A stretch of 32,358 bases of DNA. Source: Pseudomonadota bacterium. Lineage in GTDB: Bacteria > Pseudomonadota > Gammaproteobacteria > Burkholderiales > Burkholderiaceae_E. Positions 1-8,294 of the stretch are shown here, piece by piece. The first letter of the stretch is position 1. The number at the start of each line of letters is the position of its first letter. The translations under genes were made by a program, and so were the position numbers. Where the stretch lies: the NCBI GenBank assembly GCA_023388075.1, contig JAEWGX010000025.1, positions 1 through 32,358 of the forward strand, in the 5' to 3' direction. The notes beneath the pieces are model-generated. The model was given only the letters and a program-made list of their open reading frames with translations. It was not told the origin of the DNA and searched no databases.

Positions 1-818
1 GCGGCGCCACGGACGCGGCGCGCGCCTGGCCGGGCAGCCGCGCGTCGGCTGCCGATCGCAGCGGCGGGCGCCGCAACGAAGCGCCCGACGCCGCATCCAC
101 ACGCCTGGGCGCCGCAGGGAAGGAGCAGGCGGCCGGCACCGGCACGGCAAACGCGACGCCCTCCTCGGTGCTGCCGTCGCCGCCTCCGGAGGCAGCCGGC
201 TTCGCCGCGGCGATGGACGCGGCCGGCACCGCATCGGGGTCCGACCTGGTTGCCGACACCGGGCTTCGCGCGGATTCGCTCGGCATCGACGTCCCGGTGC
301 AGGACGAGGCCTTCGCCGAAGCCTTCGCGCGACAGGCAACCCAACTCGTCATCCGGGGCGGCAACCGGGCGGAGATCCACCTGACGCCCCGCGACCTCGG
401 GCCGGTACGCATCGCCATCGCGCTCGACGTGGACGCCGCCTCGCTGGAGATCGCGGCCGACCGGCACGAGACCCGCAGCGCGATCGAGGCCTCCATGCCG
501 ACGCTGCGGCAGATGCTTGCCGAACAGGGCGTGCGCCTCGCGGATTGGCGCGTCGCCGGCGAGGCCGCCGATCGCCGCCAGGCGACCGCCGGCGACGCCG
601 GCAGCGGGTTCGGCGGCCAGGGCGCCAATGGCGGCAGCGACGGCGGGACACCGCACGGCAGCGCGCGTGGCCTGCCCCAGCCGGTCGCCGTCTCCACGGG
701 CCGATCGCCGACCGGTCCGGGCAGCGGCGACCGCGACGGCCCGATCGCCTCGGCCGCGCACGACTTGCCGCGACCCGACATGTCGCGCGGCGGCAACCGA
801 CTCGACCTCTTCGCGTAG
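1..818 (+). CDS. fliK: Flagellar hook-length control protein FliK, C-terminal part (5' end outside window)
   Basis: The reading frame is open from base 3 with no start needed, so this is the end of a gene that begins before the window. FliK is the secreted molecular ruler that switches the flagellar export gate from hook to filament substrates. The first ~100 visible residues and the last ~70 are Ala/Gly/Pro/Asp-rich and low in complexity, as in FliK linkers. Between them (bases ~350-560) lies the conserved FliK C-terminal domain, recognisable from IHLTPRDLGPVRIAI and the later MPTLRQMLAEQGVRL. The tail ends in NRLDLFA, a typical FliK ending. Its place directly before fliL-fliM-fliN agrees with the call. 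A GTG at 168 could initiate translation but lies inside the linker, so an upstream start is much more likely. Confidence 0.9.
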   Translation, partial: GATDAARAWPGSRASAADRSGGRRNEAPDAASTRLGAAGKEQAAGTGTANATPSSVLPSPPPEAAGFAAAMDAAGTASGSDLVADTGLRADSLGIDVPVQDEAFAEAFARQATQLVIRGGNRAEIHLTPRDLGPVRIAIALDVDAASLEIAADRHETRSAIEASMPTLRQMLAEQGVRLADWRVAGEAADRRQATAGDAGSGFGGQGANGGSDGGTPHGSARGLPQPVAVSTGRSPTGPGSGDRDGPIASAAHDLPRPDMSRGGNRLDLFA

Positions 819-896
819 GTAGACGCCGTCGCGAGGCGACCCGCGAGCCGCCTGATCGCTCCATCTCCGGGCTGCTCGGGCCGGTCACGCGATAAG

Positions 897-913
897 GCGG
901 GGCGCAACCCCGC
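897..913 (+). terminator. GC hairpin after fliK, possible weak terminator
   Basis: Perfect 6-bp stem GCGGGG/CCCCGC with a 5-nt loop (CGCAA), in the 178-bp gap between fliK and fliL. It is followed by TCCTTCC rather than a run of T, so it is at best a weak or Rho-assisted terminator. It could equally be a processing or pausing structure. The gap suggests fliL may start its own transcript, but I see no convincing promoter. Confidence 0.3.
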
Positions 914-996
914 TCCTTCCGCGATCGCCCAAGCCGCCCGGACGCAAGAATGCTCGTCGACATCGGGGCATTCCCGATCGCCTTGCGAGACATTCG

Positions 997-1515
997 ATGG
1001 CAGCAAAGCCGGCGGGCAAACCGCCAGAGACCAAGGAAACCCCGTCCAAGGGACGCGGCAAGGCCGTTCTGGTCGGCGCCGTGGTGGCGCTCCTGCTGGT
1101 CGGTGGAGTGGGCGCCGGCTGGTACTACACGCGCCCGGCCGCGGCCGGGCAGGCGGCCACGGTCACGCCGAAGCCGGCCGAGACGATCTTCGTGTCGCTG
1201 GACCCGTTCACCGTCAACCTGGCCGACGAGGGCGGCGAGCGCCTTGCGCAGGTCGGCATCGTGCTCGAGCTCGCCGGCAAGGAGTTCCATCCGGTACTGA
1301 CCCGCGCCCTGCCGATCGTTCGCAACAATACGCTGCTGCTGCTCTCCTCCCAGCACGCCAAGACCCTGCTCTCGCTCGACGGCAAGCTCGCGCTGGCCGC
1401 GCAGATCGGCGCCCGGACCGCTGCCGCGCTCGGCTGGAAGGAAGACGCGGCCGCTGCGGCCGGCATGCCCAATCCGGTCGTCGCGGTGCACTTCTCGCAG
1501 ATGCTGGTCCAGTAG
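997..1515 (+). CDS. fliL: Flagellar basal body-associated protein FliL
   Basis: A 172-residue single-pass inner-membrane protein. FliL surrounds the stator (MotA/MotB) and supports torque and stator retention. A basic Lys/Pro-rich cytoplasmic N-terminus (about 1-22) is followed by one hydrophobic segment (about 23-43). The periplasmic FliL domain follows, with the characteristic FVSLDPFTVNLAD motif, then a helical region (LTRALPIVRNNTLLLLSS). The C-terminus VAVHFSQMLVQ is the usual FliL ending. The ATG at 997 is chosen because it gives a normal length and topology; no strong Shine-Dalgarno is visible. The stop codon is 2 bp before fliM, so the two are co-transcribed. Confidence 0.93.
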   Translation: MAAKPAGKPPETKETPSKGRGKAVLVGAVVALLLVGGVGAGWYYTRPAAAGQAATVTPKPAETIFVSLDPFTVNLADEGGERLAQVGIVLELAGKEFHPVLTRALPIVRNNTLLLLSSQHAKTLLSLDGKLALAAQIGARTAAALGWKEDAAAAAGMPNPVVAVHFSQMLVQ

Positions 1516-1517
1516 CG

Positions 1518-2510
1518 ATGGCCGAGCCGTTCCTCTCCCAGGAAGAGATCGACGCGCTGCTGGACGCCTCCGCCGCCGAGGCGGCGCAGGAGACTGCGCA
1601 ATTGCCCCCCGAGCCGCCGCCGATGGTCGAGCCCTACGACCTCGCGCGCCAGGAGCGCATCGTTCGCGGCCGCATGCCGGCCCTCGAGCTGATCCACGAG
1701 CGCTTCTCACGCAACCTGCGCATCGGCCTCTTCAACTTCATGCGACGCAACCCCGAGGTCCTGGCCGATCCCGTCGTGGTCGGCAAGTACGGCTCCTTCA
1801 TGAGCGGCCTGATGGCGCCCAGCAGCATCAACGTGATGCAGATCAAGCCGCTGCACGGCTCGGCGCTGCTGATCTTCGAGCCCGAGCTGGTCGCCTCGAT
1901 CGTCGACATCATGTTCGGCGGCACCGGGCGGCCCCCGGTTGCGCTGGACGGGCGCGAGTTCTCGGCAACCGAGCAGCGCCTCATCCGGCGGATCATCGAC
2001 CTGGTCTGCACGGAGTATCGCAAGGCCTGGGAGGCCTTCCATCCCTTCGAGCTGGTCTACAGCCGCTCGGAGATGCAGCCGCAGTTCGCCAACATCGCCA
2101 CCCCGACCGAGATCGTGGTCAGCGCCCGCTTCGAGATCCACCTGGGCGACCAGGGCGGCGCGATGCACCTGTGCATTCCCTACACGGCCATCGAACCCAT
2201 CCGCGAGACGCTCTTCTCCTCTGTCAACGCGAGCCTCCAGTCCAGCGGACGTGGATGGATGGGCGCGCTCTCGCGCGAGATCCAGCCGGCGAACGTGGAC
2301 CTGGTGGCCGAGCTCGCCACGGTCGAGCTGACGATCGGCGAGCTGATCAACCTTTCCCGGGGCGACATCATCGAGATCGACTCGGGCACGAACGCCCAGC
2401 TGAAGGTCGGCCAGCTCCCGGTGTTCGAGGGCCAGTTCGGCGAGTTCAACGGCCGCTACGCGGTGCGCATCGACACCGTGCATTCCTATACCGACAAGCC
2501 GCAGGGCTGA
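1518..2510 (+). CDS. fliM: Flagellar motor switch protein FliM
   Basis: A 330-residue C-ring protein that binds phosphorylated CheY and, with FliG and FliN, sets the direction of motor rotation. The N-terminal CheY-P-binding peptide is present (FLSQEEIDALLDA, residues ~5-17). The middle CheC-like domain includes the FliG-contacting MFGGTGRPP segment (about residues 130-140). The C-terminal SpoA domain, which pairs with FliN, covers about residues 245-325 (VDLVAELATVELTIGELINL onwards). Length matches the family (~330). It begins 2 bp after fliL and is followed 4 bp later by fliN, so the trio is one operon. Confidence 0.97.
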   Translation: MAEPFLSQEEIDALLDASAAEAAQETAQLPPEPPPMVEPYDLARQERIVRGRMPALELIHERFSRNLRIGLFNFMRRNPEVLADPVVVGKYGSFMSGLMAPSSINVMQIKPLHGSALLIFEPELVASIVDIMFGGTGRPPVALDGREFSATEQRLIRRIIDLVCTEYRKAWEAFHPFELVYSRSEMQPQFANIATPTEIVVSARFEIHLGDQGGAMHLCIPYTAIEPIRETLFSSVNASLQSSGRGWMGALSREIQPANVDLVAELATVELTIGELINLSRGDIIEIDSGTNAQLKVGQLPVFEGQFGEFNGRYAVRIDTVHSYTDKPQG

Positions 2511-2514
2511 AACC

Positions 2515-2931
2515 ATGAGCAACGACACTCCCATGAGAAGCTCCGAGGCCACGGCGCCCGACAAGGCGGATCCCAACGCGATCGGGTCGGCACCGGTGCA
2601 TCCGGATGCCGCGAGCGCGGTGCCACACGTCCTCGAACAACTGCAGCACACCCCGGCCACCGCCCCGCGGGACATCGAGCGGATCATGGACATCCCGGTG
2701 CAGCTCTCGGTCGAGATCGGCCGCACCCGGACATCCATCAAGAATATCCTCCAGCTCGCGCAGGGCTCGGTGGTGGAGCTCGACGCCATGGCCGGCTCGC
2801 CCATGGACGTGCTGGTGAACGGCTACCTGATCGCCCAGGGCGAGGTGGTAGTGGTCAATGACCGCTTCGGCATTCGCCTGACGGACGTGGTCACGCCCGC
2901 CGAGCGGATGCGGCGCCTGAACCGTTCCTGA
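2515..2931 (+). CDS. fliN: Flagellar motor switch protein FliN
   Basis: A 138-residue C-ring component that also docks the FliH-FliI export ATPase complex. The first ~55 residues are a variable acidic/Ala-Pro extension. The rest is a SpoA domain, recognised from IMDIPVQLSVEIGRT, LQLAQGSVVELD, DVLVNGYLIAQGEVVVVNDRFGIRLTD (read in two pieces) and a C-terminal basic PAERMRRLNRS. The ATG at 2515 lies 4 bp after the fliM stop; an in-frame ATG at 2533 is a possible shorter start. The SpoA domain should dimerise with those of FliM and FliN. Confidence 0.96.
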   Translation: MSNDTPMRSSEATAPDKADPNAIGSAPVHPDAASAVPHVLEQLQHTPATAPRDIERIMDIPVQLSVEIGRTRTSIKNILQLAQGSVVELDAMAGSPMDVLVNGYLIAQGEVVVVNDRFGIRLTDVVTPAERMRRLNRS

Positions 2932-2989
2932 TGATGGGACGCCTCCCGAAGCGCCATCGGCGCCTGCCACGCATTCACCTGGGCATGCG

Positions 2990-3298
2990 ATGACCTCCGC
3001 GCTTGGTTCCTTCGCGGTCCTGCTGCTCGTCATCGCGGCGATACCGCTGCTCCTGTGGCTGGTGAAGCGCCTCTCGCAGCTGCCGGCGGCGAGCAGCGGT
3101 CCCCTCACCCTCGCCGCCTCGATCGCAGTGGGCCCGCGCGAGCGCATTGCCGTGGTGAAGGTGGACGACCGCTGGCTTCTCGTGGGCATCACGGCCGGGT
3201 CCATCAACACCCTGGCCGAGCTCGCCACGGCGCCGAAGCTGCCGGCGGCGACGCGACCGCAGTTCGCCGACGTGCTGGCGCGGCTCAAGTCCCGATGA
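2990..3298 (+). CDS. fliO: Flagellar biosynthetic protein FliO
   Basis: A 102-residue single-pass membrane protein that helps assemble and stabilise FliP in the export gate. A hydrophobic segment covers residues ~6-25. It is followed by a small cytoplasmic domain with the FliO pattern IAVGPRERIAVVKVDDRWLLVGIT. FliO is poorly conserved, so the call rests on this pattern plus its slot between fliN and fliP. Its TGA overlaps the fliP start as ATGA (3295-3298), showing tight translational coupling. Confidence 0.9.
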   Translation: MTSALGSFAVLLLVIAAIPLLLWLVKRLSQLPAASSGPLTLAASIAVGPRERIAVVKVDDRWLLVGITAGSINTLAELATAPKLPAATRPQFADVLARLKSR

Positions 3299-4059
3299 GG
3301 CATCGAATCACGATCGCGACGGTCGCGCTCTGCGCGGTCGTGGCCGCGCTCCTTCCGGTCGATGCCGTCGCCCAGAGCCTCCTGTCGCTGCAGTCGACGC
3401 AGACGGCCGGCGGCACCACCTGGTCGGTGCCGATCCAGACGCTGCTCATCTTCACGGCGCTTTCCTTCCTGCCGGCGGTCCTGCTGCTGATGACCAGCTT
3501 CACCCGCATCATCATCGTGCTCTCGCTGGTACGCCAGGCGCTCGGGCTGCAGGCCGCGCCGCCGAACCAGGTGATCGTCGGGATGTCGCTGTTCCTCACC
3601 GCCTTCGTGATGGCGCCGACGCTCGAGCGCGTCTATGTCGACGCCTACAAGCCCTACGCCGAGCAGGCGATCGAGCTCGATCAGGCGCTCGCCCGCGGCA
3701 CCGGGCCGATGCGCGAGTTCATGCTGCGCCAGACGCGCGCGGGCGACCTCGATCTCTTCGCGCGGATCGCGAAGGTGCCGGTGGAAGGCGAAGCCGCGGT
3801 GGCGCCCGTGGACATGCCGATCCGCGTGCTGGTGCCGGCCTTCGTCATCAGCGAGCTCAAGACCGCCTTCCAGATCGGATTCATGGTCTTCATCCCTTTC
3901 ATCCTCATCGACCTCATCTGCGCCAGCGTGCTGATGTCGCTCGGGATGATGATGGTCTCGCCGGTGCTGGTGGCGCTGCCGTTCAAGCTGGTGCTGTTCG
4001 TGCTTGCGGACGGCTGGAACCTGCTCGCCGGCTCCCTGGTGGCGAGCTTCAGTCCATGA
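3295..4059 (+). CDS. fliP: Flagellar export gate protein FliP
   Basis: A 254-residue inner-membrane protein that forms the core of the flagellar type III export channel with FliQ and FliR. The chosen start is the ATG at 3295, which overlaps the fliO stop by 4 bp (ATGA). It gives a cleavable signal peptide ending near residue 26 (VDAVA before QSLL), as is usual for FliP. The frame stays open upstream to 3055, but that part lies inside fliO and reads as low-complexity sequence. Family motifs include FLPAVLLLMTSFTRIIIVLS, NQVIVGMSLFLTAFVMAPT and the C-terminal MVSPVLVALPFKLVLFVLADGW (read in two pieces). Three or more hydrophobic segments are visible after the signal peptide. Confidence 0.96.
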   Translation: MRHRITIATVALCAVVAALLPVDAVAQSLLSLQSTQTAGGTTWSVPIQTLLIFTALSFLPAVLLLMTSFTRIIIVLSLVRQALGLQAAPPNQVIVGMSLFLTAFVMAPTLERVYVDAYKPYAEQAIELDQALARGTGPMREFMLRQTRAGDLDLFARIAKVPVEGEAAVAPVDMPIRVLVPAFVISELKTAFQIGFMVFIPFILIDLICASVLMSLGMMMVSPVLVALPFKLVLFVLADGWNLLAGSLVASFSP

Positions 4060-4086
4060 GCAGGCGAGCCGCGGGAGGACACGCCG

Positions 4087-4371
4087 ATGAGCCCTGAAAC
4101 CGTCCTCACCCTCGGCCGCCAGGGCCTCGAGGTCATGCTGGTGACGGCAGCGCCGCTGCTGGCGGTGATCCTGCTGGTCGGCCTGGTGATCAGCATCCTG
4201 CAGGCCCTCACGCAGATCAACGAGACGACGCTCTCCTTCGTGCCCAAGCTGCTCTTCTCCGGCATCGCCCTGGTGTTCGCGGGTCCCTGGATGCTGACGA
4301 CCCTCACGGACTACCTGCAACGGGTGCTGCTGGCGATACCCGGCGTGGTCAACGGCCAGCCGGGCTTCTGA
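4087..4371 (+). CDS. fliQ: Flagellar export gate protein FliQ
   Basis: A 94-residue protein with two hydrophobic segments (about 15-40 and 55-77), matching the usual ~89-residue FliQ. Diagnostic motifs are LVISILQALTQINETTLSFV and the GPWML stretch in the second segment. FliQ packs around FliP/FliR in the export gate. It begins 27 bp after fliP and precedes fliR by 15 bp in the conserved P-Q-R order. Confidence 0.96.
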   Translation: MSPETVLTLGRQGLEVMLVTAAPLLAVILLVGLVISILQALTQINETTLSFVPKLLFSGIALVFAGPWMLTTLTDYLQRVLLAIPGVVNGQPGF

Positions 4372-4375
4372 CCCC

Positions 4376-4379
4376 GGAG
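4376..4379 (+). promoter_or_regulatory. Shine-Dalgarno deciding the TTG start of fliR
   Basis: GGAG lies 7 nt before the TTG at 4387, with no ATG or GTG nearby in that frame. It is the main reason for accepting the non-ATG start. Confidence 0.6.
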
Positions 4380-4386
4380 ACGGCCC

Positions 4387-5145
4387 TTGCTCTCCATCGA
4401 GGAGTCGCAGCTGCTCGGCTGGCTGGCCACGTTCCTGCTGCCGTTCTTCCGCGTGCTCGGCATCTTCACCGCGGCGCCGATCCTCTCGGCCCGCTCCTTT
4501 CCGACGCGCATCCGCATCGCCACGGCGCTCCTGGTCGCGATCGTCGCCGCCCCTCTCTCCCCGACCCGGGCTTCGTTCGACGATCCGGACATCTGGCTGC
4601 TGCTCGCCGCCGAGATCATGACCGGGCTCGCCATCGGGCTGGTGGCCCGGATGATCCTGTCCGCGGTGGAGCTGGCCGGCGAGATCATCGGCCTGCAGAT
4701 GGGGCTTTCCTTCGCCGGGTTCTTCGATCCCGGCTCGGGCACCAACAGCAACGCGGTCGGTCGCCTGCTCGGCACGCTGTCGCTCGCGGCGTTCGTCGCC
4801 GCCGACGGGCCCGCCCTCCTCGTCGCCGCCACGGTGCACAGCATCGAGACCGCACCCGTCGGGGCGACCGGCAGCGCCTTCCTGGCCCGGATCGACATCG
4901 GCGCGGTGGCGACCACCGTGTTCCAGCTTGGCATGCTGATCGCCCTGCCCTACATGGCGCTGCTGCTCTTTGCCAACCTTGCGCTCGGCGTCGTCTCCCG
5001 GGTGGCGCCGCAGCTCAACATCCTGGCGATCGGCTTTCCCGTCACCATCGGCGCCGGCCTGGTGCTGCTCGCGCTCGGCCTGCCCCTGATGGCGCAGCCG
5101 TTCGCCCGCGTGGTCGGCGCCGTCCTGGAGGCGATCGGCCTCTAG
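4387..5145 (+). CDS. fliR: Flagellar export gate protein FliR
   Basis: A 252-residue polytopic inner-membrane protein that completes the FliPQR export gate. The start is TTG at 4387, preceded by GGAG; no ATG is available before the first membrane helix. Typical FliR features are the N-terminal FLLPFFRVLGIFTAAPI, the GLQMGLSFAGFFDPGSG segment, and the late VAPQLNILAIGFPVTIGAGL. Around six hydrophobic segments are visible. This is the last flagellar gene in the window. flhB, which often follows fliR in other genomes, is not adjacent here. Confidence 0.95.
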   Translation: MLSIEESQLLGWLATFLLPFFRVLGIFTAAPILSARSFPTRIRIATALLVAIVAAPLSPTRASFDDPDIWLLLAAEIMTGLAIGLVARMILSAVELAGEIIGLQMGLSFAGFFDPGSGTNSNAVGRLLGTLSLAAFVAADGPALLVAATVHSIETAPVGATGSAFLARIDIGAVATTVFQLGMLIALPYMALLLFANLALGVVSRVAPQLNILAIGFPVTIGAGLVLLALGLPLMAQPFARVVGAVLEAIGL

Positions 5146-5155
5146 GCGATCGGCC
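5129..5155 (+). repeat. 12-bp direct repeat across the fliR stop
   Basis: AGGCGATCGGCC occurs at 5129-5140, the last fliR codons, and again at 5144-5155 just after the stop. The first copy lies in a small inverted repeat (GAGGC...GCCTC, 5128-5142). It may be a duplication remnant or part of the operon-end structure. No T-run follows, so I do not call a terminator. Confidence 0.5.
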
Positions 5156-5213
5156 ACCACGGCCGGGGGCCACCTGAGCCGCGTGCCCACGGGTGCCTGC
5201 AGCGGGCAGCCCG

Positions 5214-5219
5214 TACAAT
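5214..5219 (+). promoter_or_regulatory. Candidate -10 hexamer 7 nt before the kinase start
   Basis: TACAAT matches TATAAT at 5 of 6 positions and ends 7 nt before the ATG at 5227. Transcription would start at or next to the start codon, giving a leaderless mRNA; there is also no Shine-Dalgarno. No good -35 is visible at the expected distance (GGGTGC at 5191-5196). Confidence 0.4.
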
Positions 5220-5226
5220 CCGCGCC

Positions 5227-6378
5227 ATGCCGACCCCTGCTTCCGCTGCCACGCCGACACTGCGCCCGCGCCTCGACGAGCGCGTCGACGCCGGCGTCGC
5301 GCCGCTGCGGCTGCTGACGGTGGAGGATTCGGAGCTCGACCACGAGCTCCTGCTGGCGACGCTGCGCCGCGAAGGAATCGCGGTGGATGCGCTGCGGGTG
5401 CAGGGTGCCGACGAGCTGGCCCGGGCCCTCGGCGCGGGCCCCTGGGACGCGGTCATCTCGGACCACGAGCTGCCGGGCTTCTCCAGCCTGGAGGCGCTGG
5501 ACATGGTCCGGGAGGCGCAACCGCACTGCCCCTTCATCATCGTCTCCGGCGTGATGGGCGAGGACGCGGCCGTGGTCGCGATGCGCCGCGGCGCCGACGA
5601 CTATCTGGTCAAGGGCCGTCTCGCGCGGCTCGTGCCATCGCTGCTCAACGCGATGGCCGGCGCGGAGGCGCGGCGGGAGCGCGAGGCCGCGCGCGAGGCG
5701 CTGGAGCGATCGGAAGCGCAGCTGCGCGCGCTGCTCGCGCAGCACGAGACGCTGATCGACGAGGAGCGGCTCGCGATGGCCCGCGAGATCCATGACGACA
5801 TCGGCGGCGCCCTCACCGCCCTGCGGCTCGACATGGACTGGATCGGTCGTCACGGCGACGCCGCGAGCGCCGCCCGCGCGGCCGACGCCAAGCAGACGCT
5901 CGCGTCGGTGATGGACAGCGCCCTGCGCCTGCAGCAGCGCCTGCGCCCGGCGGTCCTCGACCAGGGCGTGGTCGCGGCGCTGCGCTGGCTCGCGGACGAC
6001 TACGGCCGGCGCGCGCCCTTCGAGGTGCACTTCCGCGCGAACCGGGAGCATGCCCCGCTCGATCCGGCGGTGGCGCTGGCAGCCTACCGCACGCTGCAGG
6101 AGGCCCTCACCAACGTCGCCAAGCATGCGGGCGCGACCCGCGTCGATGTCGATCTCATGCTGGCACCGGACCAGCTCTCGCTCGAGATCGCCGACGACGG
6201 CCGCGGCATCGCCGCCGCCGACCGCCGCAAGTCCGCCTCCTTCGGCCTGCGCGGCATGGCGGAACGGGCCGAGCGACTCGGCGGGTGGGTGGAGATCGGC
6301 AACCTCGCGGCGCGGGCGGGCGATCGCGGCACCGGCACGGTGGTGCTGCTCTGCCTGCTGCTCGGACGCCGGGCGTGA
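5227..6378 (+). CDS. Soluble REC-HisKA_3 histidine kinase (NarL/DegS type)
   Basis: A 383-residue cytoplasmic sensor kinase without membrane segments. An N-terminal receiver domain spans residues ~27-140, with acidic pocket E33/D34, phospho-acceptor D79 in ISDHELPG and K129. A short coiled coil (about 145-178) follows. The HisKA_3 dimerisation domain carries the phospho-acceptor H189 in AREIHDDIGGALTAL. The ATPase domain has the N-box N296 in EALTNVAKHAGA and the DDGRGI box (323-328). Presumably the receiver takes input from another kinase and tunes autophosphorylation. It is coupled to the response regulator by a GTGA overlap (6375-6378), so the pair is a cognate two-component system. The signal it reads cannot be told from the sequence. 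Confidence 0.88.
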   Translation: MPTPASAATPTLRPRLDERVDAGVAPLRLLTVEDSELDHELLLATLRREGIAVDALRVQGADELARALGAGPWDAVISDHELPGFSSLEALDMVREAQPHCPFIIVSGVMGEDAAVVAMRRGADDYLVKGRLARLVPSLLNAMAGAEARREREAAREALERSEAQLRALLAQHETLIDEERLAMAREIHDDIGGALTALRLDMDWIGRHGDAASAARAADAKQTLASVMDSALRLQQRLRPAVLDQGVVAALRWLADDYGRRAPFEVHFRANREHAPLDPAVALAAYRTLQEALTNVAKHAGATRVDVDLMLAPDQLSLEIADDGRGIAAADRRKSASFGLRGMAERAERLGGWVEIGNLAARAGDRGTGTVVLLCLLLGRRA

Positions 6379-7007
6379 TCAAGGTCATCCTGGTCGACGA
6401 CCACGCGCTGATCCGGCGCGGGCTTCGCGAGCTGCTCGCCGCCGAGGACGGCATCGCGATCGTCGGCGAGGCAAGCGACTACGGCAGCCTGCGGGCGCTG
6501 GTGCGCGAGACGCATCCCGACGTGGTGCTGCTCGACATCAACCTGCCGGGCCGCAGCGGGCTGGATGCGCTCGCCACGCTGAACGAGATGACGCCGGCGC
6601 CCGGCGTGGTGATGCTGTCGCAGTTCGCGGTGGACCAGTACGGCCTGCGTGCCCTGCGCGCGGGCGCGATGGGCTACCTCAACAAGGCCTGCGAACCGGA
6701 GCAGATCGTGGAGGCGGTGCGACAGGTGGCCGCCGGCCGCAAGTACGTGACACCGGACCTCGCCCACCTGCTGCTCGATGCGCTTACCGGCAACAAGCCC
6801 GCGGCGTTGCACGAGACGCTGTCGGAGCGCGAGATGCAGGTGCTGCTGCTCATCGCGGGCGGCAAGCGGCTCTCCGCAATCGCGGAACGGCTGGCGCTGT
6901 CGCCCAAGACGGTGAGCGTCTACCGCGCGCGGATCATGGAGAAGCTTTCGCTCGCGAGCAACGCCGAGCTTGCCGCGTACGCGCTGCGGCACCACCTGAT
7001 CGAATAG
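6375..7007 (+). CDS. NarL/FixJ-family response regulator with LuxR helix-turn-helix
   Basis: A 210-residue DNA-binding regulator. The receiver domain (1-~120) has D8/D9, phospho-acceptor D54 in LLDINLPG, and K104 in GYLNKAC. The LuxR-type output domain spans about 147-205 (TLSEREMQVLLLIAGG, then IAERLALSPKTVSVYRARIMEKL). The start is taken as GTG at 6375: it places the receiver at the N-terminus and overlaps the kinase stop as GTGA. Longer frames upstream lie within the kinase gene. It is the likely output of the preceding kinase. Its position beyond the flagellar cluster makes motility or biofilm genes plausible targets, but this is inference. Confidence 0.9.
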   Translation: MIKVILVDDHALIRRGLRELLAAEDGIAIVGEASDYGSLRALVRETHPDVVLLDINLPGRSGLDALATLNEMTPAPGVVMLSQFAVDQYGLRALRAGAMGYLNKACEPEQIVEAVRQVAAGRKYVTPDLAHLLLDALTGNKPAALHETLSEREMQVLLLIAGGKRLSAIAERLALSPKTVSVYRARIMEKLSLASNAELAAYALRHHLIE

Positions 7008-7019
7008 CGCTCTCCGGCC

Positions 7020-8294
7020 TCAGCCGTGGGCTGCGGGATCGCGTCGGCAGACCCGGTTCTTTCCGCTGCGCTTGGCTTCGTACAGCGCATCGTCCGCCAG
7101 CGCGAGCGCCTGCGCGAGATCGCCGTCGGCCACGGTGGTGACGCCCGCCGAGAAGGTGACCTGGGATCGGATCGATGCGCCCAGCAGCGCCTTCTCCGCG
7201 AGGTTGCGCTGCAGGCGGCGCACCATCTCCACCGCCCCGTCGCCGCCGGCGCCGGGCAGCAGCAGCACGAACTCCTCGCCGCCGTAGCGCGACGAGCGGT
7301 CGTCGGGACGCAGGCCGCTTTTCAGCATCGCGGCGAACCCTCGCAGCGTCTCGTCGCCCGCCTGGTGACCCAGGGTGTCGTTGACATGCTTGAAGTCGTC
7401 GATGTCCAGCAGCACCAGGGCGAGCGCCTTGCCCTGCGCGCGGCACTGGCTCCAGGTCTCCTCGAAGGCCGCCTCGAGGCCACGCCGGTTGAGCAGGTCG
7501 GTGAGGTGGTCGGTCAGGAGCTGGGCGCTGGTGGCGCTGAGCTGCCGCGACAGGTCTTCGACCCGGCTCTCGAGCTCCTCGGCGCTCTTGCGCGACGCTT
7601 CCAGCCCGGACCGGGCGGTATCGAGGCTCTCGGTGAGCGCGCTGGTCTCCTCGATGGTCGACGCGAGGCTCGAGGCGAGTTGCTCCAGGCTGTCGACAGT
7701 CTGGACGCGGCGGGCGAAGCTGCCGAGCACCTCGCCGTACTCCTGGCTGTGCCGCGCAAGGCGCCCCATGTCGCCGAGCCACCGCTGCAGCATGTCCTTG
7801 ACGCCCTGGAGCGACTCGCGGCGCAACGCGAGCAGCCTGCCATGCTCCGCGGCAGTCGCGAGCAGGAGCTGCCGTGCATGCGCCAGCTCGCCGCGGTCCG
7901 GCAACCCCTGCGCCGGGCGGACGGCCTTGCGCACCGCTTCGAACTGCGCCACCACCCACTGCTCGTCCTCCACCAGCGTCGGCACGACGATGCAGACCGC
8001 CTCGAGCAACTCCGTCATGGCGTCCATGAGGCGCGTGCGCCGATTGGCGTTGCGGATCGCCTCGGCGGCTTCGGCGGCGAGTGCCTGGCGCGCGGGTCCT
8101 GGCTGGCGCGCCGGCGCTGCCTGAGGCGCGGCATGCGGCATCGGCAGCGTGCGGGGGTCGCCGCTGCCGCCCACCGCCTCCCAGGCCGCGGCATAGTTGT
8201 CCGGCGTCGGCGGGATCCGGTTGATCGCCAGGTGGCGCAGGGCGGCTCGAGCGACGTCGGCCGCTCCGCCCACGGTCGCGTTCGAATCGCTCAC
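7020..8294 (-). CDS. Diguanylate cyclase (GGDEF) with coiled-coil input region
   Basis: A 424-residue cytoplasmic protein predicted to make c-di-GMP from two GTP. The C-terminal GGDEF domain (about 255-415) contains the active-site GGEEF at 338-342. An intact inhibitory I-site RPDD (329-332) sits the correct five residues upstream, so the enzyme should be active and product-inhibited. The N-terminus (about 12-45, ALRHLAINRIPPTPDNYAAAW) is a short motif I associate with other betaproteobacterial cyclases. Residues ~200-255 look like a coiled coil that could transmit a signal. There are no membrane segments. The start is GTG at 8294. The gene converges on the response regulator with a 12-bp gap and is divergent from the PAS kinase. 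Confidence 0.92.
   Translation of the reverse strand: MSDSNATVGGAADVARAALRHLAINRIPPTPDNYAAAWEAVGGSGDPRTLPMPHAAPQAAPARQPGPARQALAAEAAEAIRNANRRTRLMDAMTELLEAVCIVVPTLVEDEQWVVAQFEAVRKAVRPAQGLPDRGELAHARQLLLATAAEHGRLLALRRESLQGVKDMLQRWLGDMGRLARHSQEYGEVLGSFARRVQTVDSLEQLASSLASTIEETSALTESLDTARSGLEASRKSAEELESRVEDLSRQLSATSAQLLTDHLTDLLNRRGLEAAFEETWSQCRAQGKALALVLLDIDDFKHVNDTLGHQAGDETLRGFAAMLKSGLRPDDRSSRYGGEEFVLLLPGAGGDGAVEMVRRLQRNLAEKALLGASIRSQVTFSAGVTTVADGDLAQALALADDALYEAKRSGKNRVCRRDPAAHG

Noticed and set aside
3055..3294. Upstream extension of fliP
   Set aside because: It overlaps fliO in another frame and would hide the FliP signal peptide; the ATGA junction at 3295 is the natural start.
2446..6126. Very long open frame (about 1226 codons) on the minus strand across the flagellar genes
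   Set aside because: It lies antisense to fliN through the histidine kinase gene, has Arg/His/Gln/Asp-rich low-complexity content, no recognisable domain, and is the usual by-product of high GC at third codon positions.
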